From Prevotella conceptionensis 9403948 (GTDB taxonomy: Bacteria > Bacteroidota > Bacteroidia > Bacteroidales > Bacteroidaceae), in the NCBI RefSeq assembly GCF_000312305.1, contig NZ_HE999444.1:374423-438422 (forward strand): a DNA stretch of 64,000 bases. The letters are read 5' to 3'. A program made the position numbers and the translations under genes. Of the stretch, positions 62,038 to 64,000 are shown one piece after another. Every line of letters begins with the position of its first letter. Position 1 is the first letter of the stretch. The notes below the pieces were generated by a model that had not been told where the DNA came from, searched no databases, and saw only the letters and a list, made by a program, of their open reading frames with translations.

Positions 62038-62340
62038 ATGGCAGAAAAGAAAGCAACAAAAAGCGCTGAAGAGACCAAAACCTCGACAGCGAAAAAGCCT
62101 GCAGCAAAGAAAACTGCAACAAAGAAAGTTACACAACCCGATTGGGTGATAGACGCAGAAAGCGTTGGTTTTAGGGCCGGCGACGTTTATCAAGCCCTAT
62201 CGGCAGCAGGTAAACCTCTTAGTGTAGCAGAGATTGCCAAGGCTTCTGATAAGAGCGAAGAAGAAGTTTTGCTCGGTATCGGATGGCTCTTTAAAGAAGG
62301 AAAGATTAAAGGTGAAGACAAACTCGTCACTTTAGCTTAA
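62038..62340 (+). CDS. Winged-helix protein with a histone-H1-like tail
   Basis: A 100-residue protein. The first ~33 residues are Lys/Ala/Thr-rich (AKKPAAKKTATKKVTQ), as in bacterial histone-H1-like tails. The rest is a winged helix of the DUF2582 type: SVGFRAGDVYQALSAAG, LSVAEIAKASDKSEEEVLLG and WLFKEGKIKGEDKLVTL. Such a layout suggests a DNA-binding chromatin protein. A -7 motif TAATTTTG is at 61969-61976. A terminator follows at 62348. Confidence 0.8.
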   Translation: MAEKKATKSAEETKTSTAKKPAAKKTATKKVTQPDWVIDAESVGFRAGDVYQALSAAGKPLSVAEIAKASDKSEEEVLLGIGWLFKEGKIKGEDKLVTLA

Positions 62341-62347
62341 CGAGATA

Positions 62348-62382
62348 AGGGCCACCAAATAGCATGGTGGCCCTTATTTTGT
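62348..62382 (+). terminator. Terminator after the winged-helix gene
   Basis: AAGGGCCACC pairs with GGTGGCCCTT around a nine-base loop, then ATTTTG. The alternative ATG at 62364 of the next frame falls in this loop, which supports the later start at 62391. Confidence 0.8.
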
Positions 62383-62390
62383 GTTTTTGT

Positions 62391-62735
62391 ATGTCTGCCA
62401 TTAAATACGAACAAGAGATTTTTAGGGTGTTAACCGAGGCGGGAGAAGAAGGTCTCGCCGTGCAAAAAATAGCCCTGCATGTGTACAACGCTTGTAACTC
62501 GCTTTTCAATCCCGTGAGTTACGAAGATGTGCATGCGTTTGTTTCGCGATTTCTCATTACTAAATCGCGCATGCCGCATTCGCTTATCGAGCGCACCGCC
62601 TATCGGGGTGTGTACCATTTAAACTTCAATTTGAAAGAAACGCAACAACTGGTGCTGCAATTTAAGCAGGAAACGGATGCGGATGTTGAAGAGCCAAAGG
62701 CTCCGCCTGTGGACATGTCGCTTTCGTTGTTTTAG
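62391..62735 (+). CDS. Small hypothetical protein, winged-helix-like
   Basis: A 114-residue protein from MSAIKYEQEIFRVLTEAGEE at 62391. The helical first part (EIFRVLTEAGEEGLAVQKIA, HVYNACNSLFNPVSYEDVHA) and the strand-like RTAYRGVYHLNFNLKE suggest a winged-helix fold. An acidic, proline-containing tail follows. It sits directly after the H1-tail protein terminator, with only nine bases between hairpin and start. Function unknown; a role linked to its neighbour is possible. Confidence 0.6.
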   Translation: MSAIKYEQEIFRVLTEAGEEGLAVQKIALHVYNACNSLFNPVSYEDVHAFVSRFLITKSRMPHSLIERTAYRGVYHLNFNLKETQQLVLQFKQETDADVEEPKAPPVDMSLSLF

Positions 62736-63093
62736 GCAGTGAACCTTATTTTCCTAGCGGCGTTTGTAGGCAAATGTCTTTGCGTAGAACTCATGCAATG
62801 ACAGTAGTTGAAGAGGAAATGAAAAGAGAATGTGCCTGTGTTTGTTTTTTTTCTTTACAAAGCCATGTAGCCGTCTTGACTTTTAATATTCCTATTGATT
62901 GATAGGAGTTTGTCACTTCTGTGATGCCAACGCAAGATGAGCGACCACTCATATACGAAATGCAAGGCAACTCAACTCACTGGCTTGCAAACTCACAAAC
63001 TCACGAACTCATAAATTCACAAGCTTACAAACTTGCAAACTTGCAAACTCACAAACTCACGAACTCACAAACTTATCGCCTCGTTAATCCAAA

Positions 63094-63733
63094 GAGTTAA
63101 ATTATTACCTTTTACTTTACAATATTATTCTAATTTTCACTCTGTTCTAGCGAGGAAATAGGTTAAAAAGCATGCAAATAGCCACTATTTCTAGTCTTTC
63201 ACTTCTTGTGCTTTGTCTGTTTTTAAGAAAAGAACCTGCATTTTGCACCATTTAGCCTTTCTATTTTGTTTGCCAACTCATTATTTATTACACCCAATTA
63301 CCCACTTTTTGCCCCTAAAAACCCACTTTTTAATGGCTATTTTGCCCATTTTAGCCATGTTTTTCATGGCTCTAAAAGGTTTTGTTTATACCATTGCAGT
63401 GTATATTTATGCTTTTCGTCTTGCATTTAGCAGCAAAACGCACTGCATTTTGCACCATTTTACCTTGCGTTTAGCACCAAAACGCACTGCATTTAGCGGC
63501 ATTTACCTTGCGTTTAGCATCAAAACGCATTGCATTTTGCAGCAAATTGCAGTGCATTTAGCTGCAAATAGCCCCAAATGTGGTGCAAATGGCGGTTTCT
63601 GTAAATAAATATTCACTTTGCCACATGCACGGGCTACCTCCTTTTTGCATCAAAACAAACCTTCGCGAGAATCGATTTTTTGAGACAAGGTGAGCGGTTG
63701 GTGGATGATTTGGGTACTCATAGTGTTAAAAAT
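63094..63733 (+). repeat. Core repeat, copy at 63 kb
   Basis: Homologue of 30184-30815 and 51609-52250: ACCTTTTACTTTACAAT, CTGTTCTAGCGAGGAAATAG, AAAGGTTTTGTTTATACC, the 22-bp array from 63422 and ACCTTCGCGAGAATCGATTT, ending at ACTCATAGTGTTAAAAA. The open frame at 63213-63608 lies fully inside and is rejected as a gene. Confidence 0.8.
63422..63573 (+). repeat. 22-bp tandem palindrome array (seven units, one of 21 bp)
   Basis: Units begin at 63422, 63444, 63466, 63488, 63509, 63531 and 63553. The fourth unit is one base short; all others keep the 22-base step. Same consensus as the other arrays. Confidence 0.8.
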
Positions 63734-63749
63734 TATGCTGAAAAGAAGA

Positions 63750-64000
63750 CTAATGGTGACCAGTTGACGAGTTAACAAGTAGACAAGTTGACGAGTAAAC
63801 AAGTAGGCTGGTTGACGAGTAGGAAAGTGGACGAGTTAACAAGTAGACAAGTTGACGAGTAAACAAGTTGGCAAGTTAACGAGTAGACTGGTTGACGAGT
63901 ACACAAGTTGGCGAGTTAGTAAGTAAACAAGTTGGTGAGTAGAGGGGTTAGTAAGTTGGCTATTTAGCAAGTAAACAAGTTGACGAGTAGGCTGGTTTCT
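63750..64000 (+). repeat. 9-bp minisatellite (GTTGACGAGTA type)
   Basis: Phrases such as GTTGACGAGTAAACAAGTAG repeat to the window edge. The step is nine bases with many substitutions. It occupies the place taken in the 51-kb copy by a short GTTGACAAGTTAACAAG tract (52270-52320). Confidence 0.8.

Larger units (their letters stand above)
62869..64000 (+). mobile_element. Composite repeat element, left part (continues past the window)
   Basis: The left arm at 62869-62917 (GCCGTCTTGACTTTTAATAT, then GATAGGAGTTTGTCA) matches the left arms at 29981 and 51326. Phrase repeats (62980-63085), the core (63094-63733) and another minisatellite (63750-64000) follow in the usual order. The right arm would lie beyond base 64000. 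No gene is seen from 62736 to the end. Confidence 0.65.

Noticed and set aside
63213-63608. A 131-codon open frame, hydrophobic then Lys/His-rich
   Set aside because: It lies wholly inside the repeat core and the 22-bp array; the frame is not kept in the other copies, so it is not a gene.

Overview
This window looks like chromosomal DNA from a Prevotella-type member of the Bacteroidota, probably an oral Prevotella; the genus is inferred and the species cannot be read. Supporting signs are: a nuo operon without nuoE/F/G and with fused nuoCD; a FeoA-FeoB fusion; DUF5103, DUF4105, DUF4421 and DUF1460 proteins; type IX secretion signatures; and Bacteroidota promoters (TTTG, 19-21 bp, TAnnTTTG) with no consistent Shine-Dalgarno sites.

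Layout. 1-5766: complex I operon on the minus strand (nuoA-B-CD-H-I-J-K-L, nuoL cut by the window edge). 6057-10005: an AT-rich four-gene minus-strand cassette with a small exported two-Cys peptide, a TonB-receptor-like barrel, a MauE-like membrane protein and a membrane-anchored propeller-like protein. 10257-12845: feoAB. 12846-14101: non-coding, with the first 22-bp palindrome array. 14102-21857: hypothetical protein, orphan ABC ATPase, secA, a frameshifted phosphatase-family gene and a DUF4105 protein. 22022-29634 (plus strand): an outer-membrane barrel, lptC, a CNNM/CorC-type protein, a PpiD-like chaperone, a membrane protein and a lipoprotein. 29635-33508: a composite repeat element followed by a two-gene AT-rich island of unknown function. 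33713-40483 (minus): uvrA, then an operon of substrate-binding lipoprotein, TPR protein and a secreted protein with a type B T9SS sorting domain. 40610-48002: radA, repeats, an RloA/RloB-like abortive-infection pair (minus), queC, and a membrane Fe-S/FMN protein coupled to an anchored nitroreductase. 48301-62735: pgk, T9SS plug protein, repeats, kdsB, pyk, a small barrel, an oxidoreductase/DUF4421/DUF1460 operon, two identical tRNA-Lys genes, aspS and two winged-helix-like small proteins. 62736-64000: another repeat element running off the window.

The most unusual content is repetitive. Four near-complete copies and one partial copy of a ~620-bp non-coding core occur at 13448, 30184, 42370, 51609 and 63094. 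Each carries a strict 22-bp tandem array whose units are themselves imperfect palindromes. Two copies sit inside larger elements (29990-31192 and 51271-52734) bounded by 55-95 bp imperfect terminal inverted repeats that contain promoter -7 motifs; one of these lies directly upstream of kdsB. Nine-bp minisatellites and a separate ~95-bp hairpin repeat accompany them. The repeats produce many spurious short ORFs.

Best candidates for undescribed biology are the composite repeats, the 31461-33508 gene pair and the exported-peptide redox cassette at 6057-10005.
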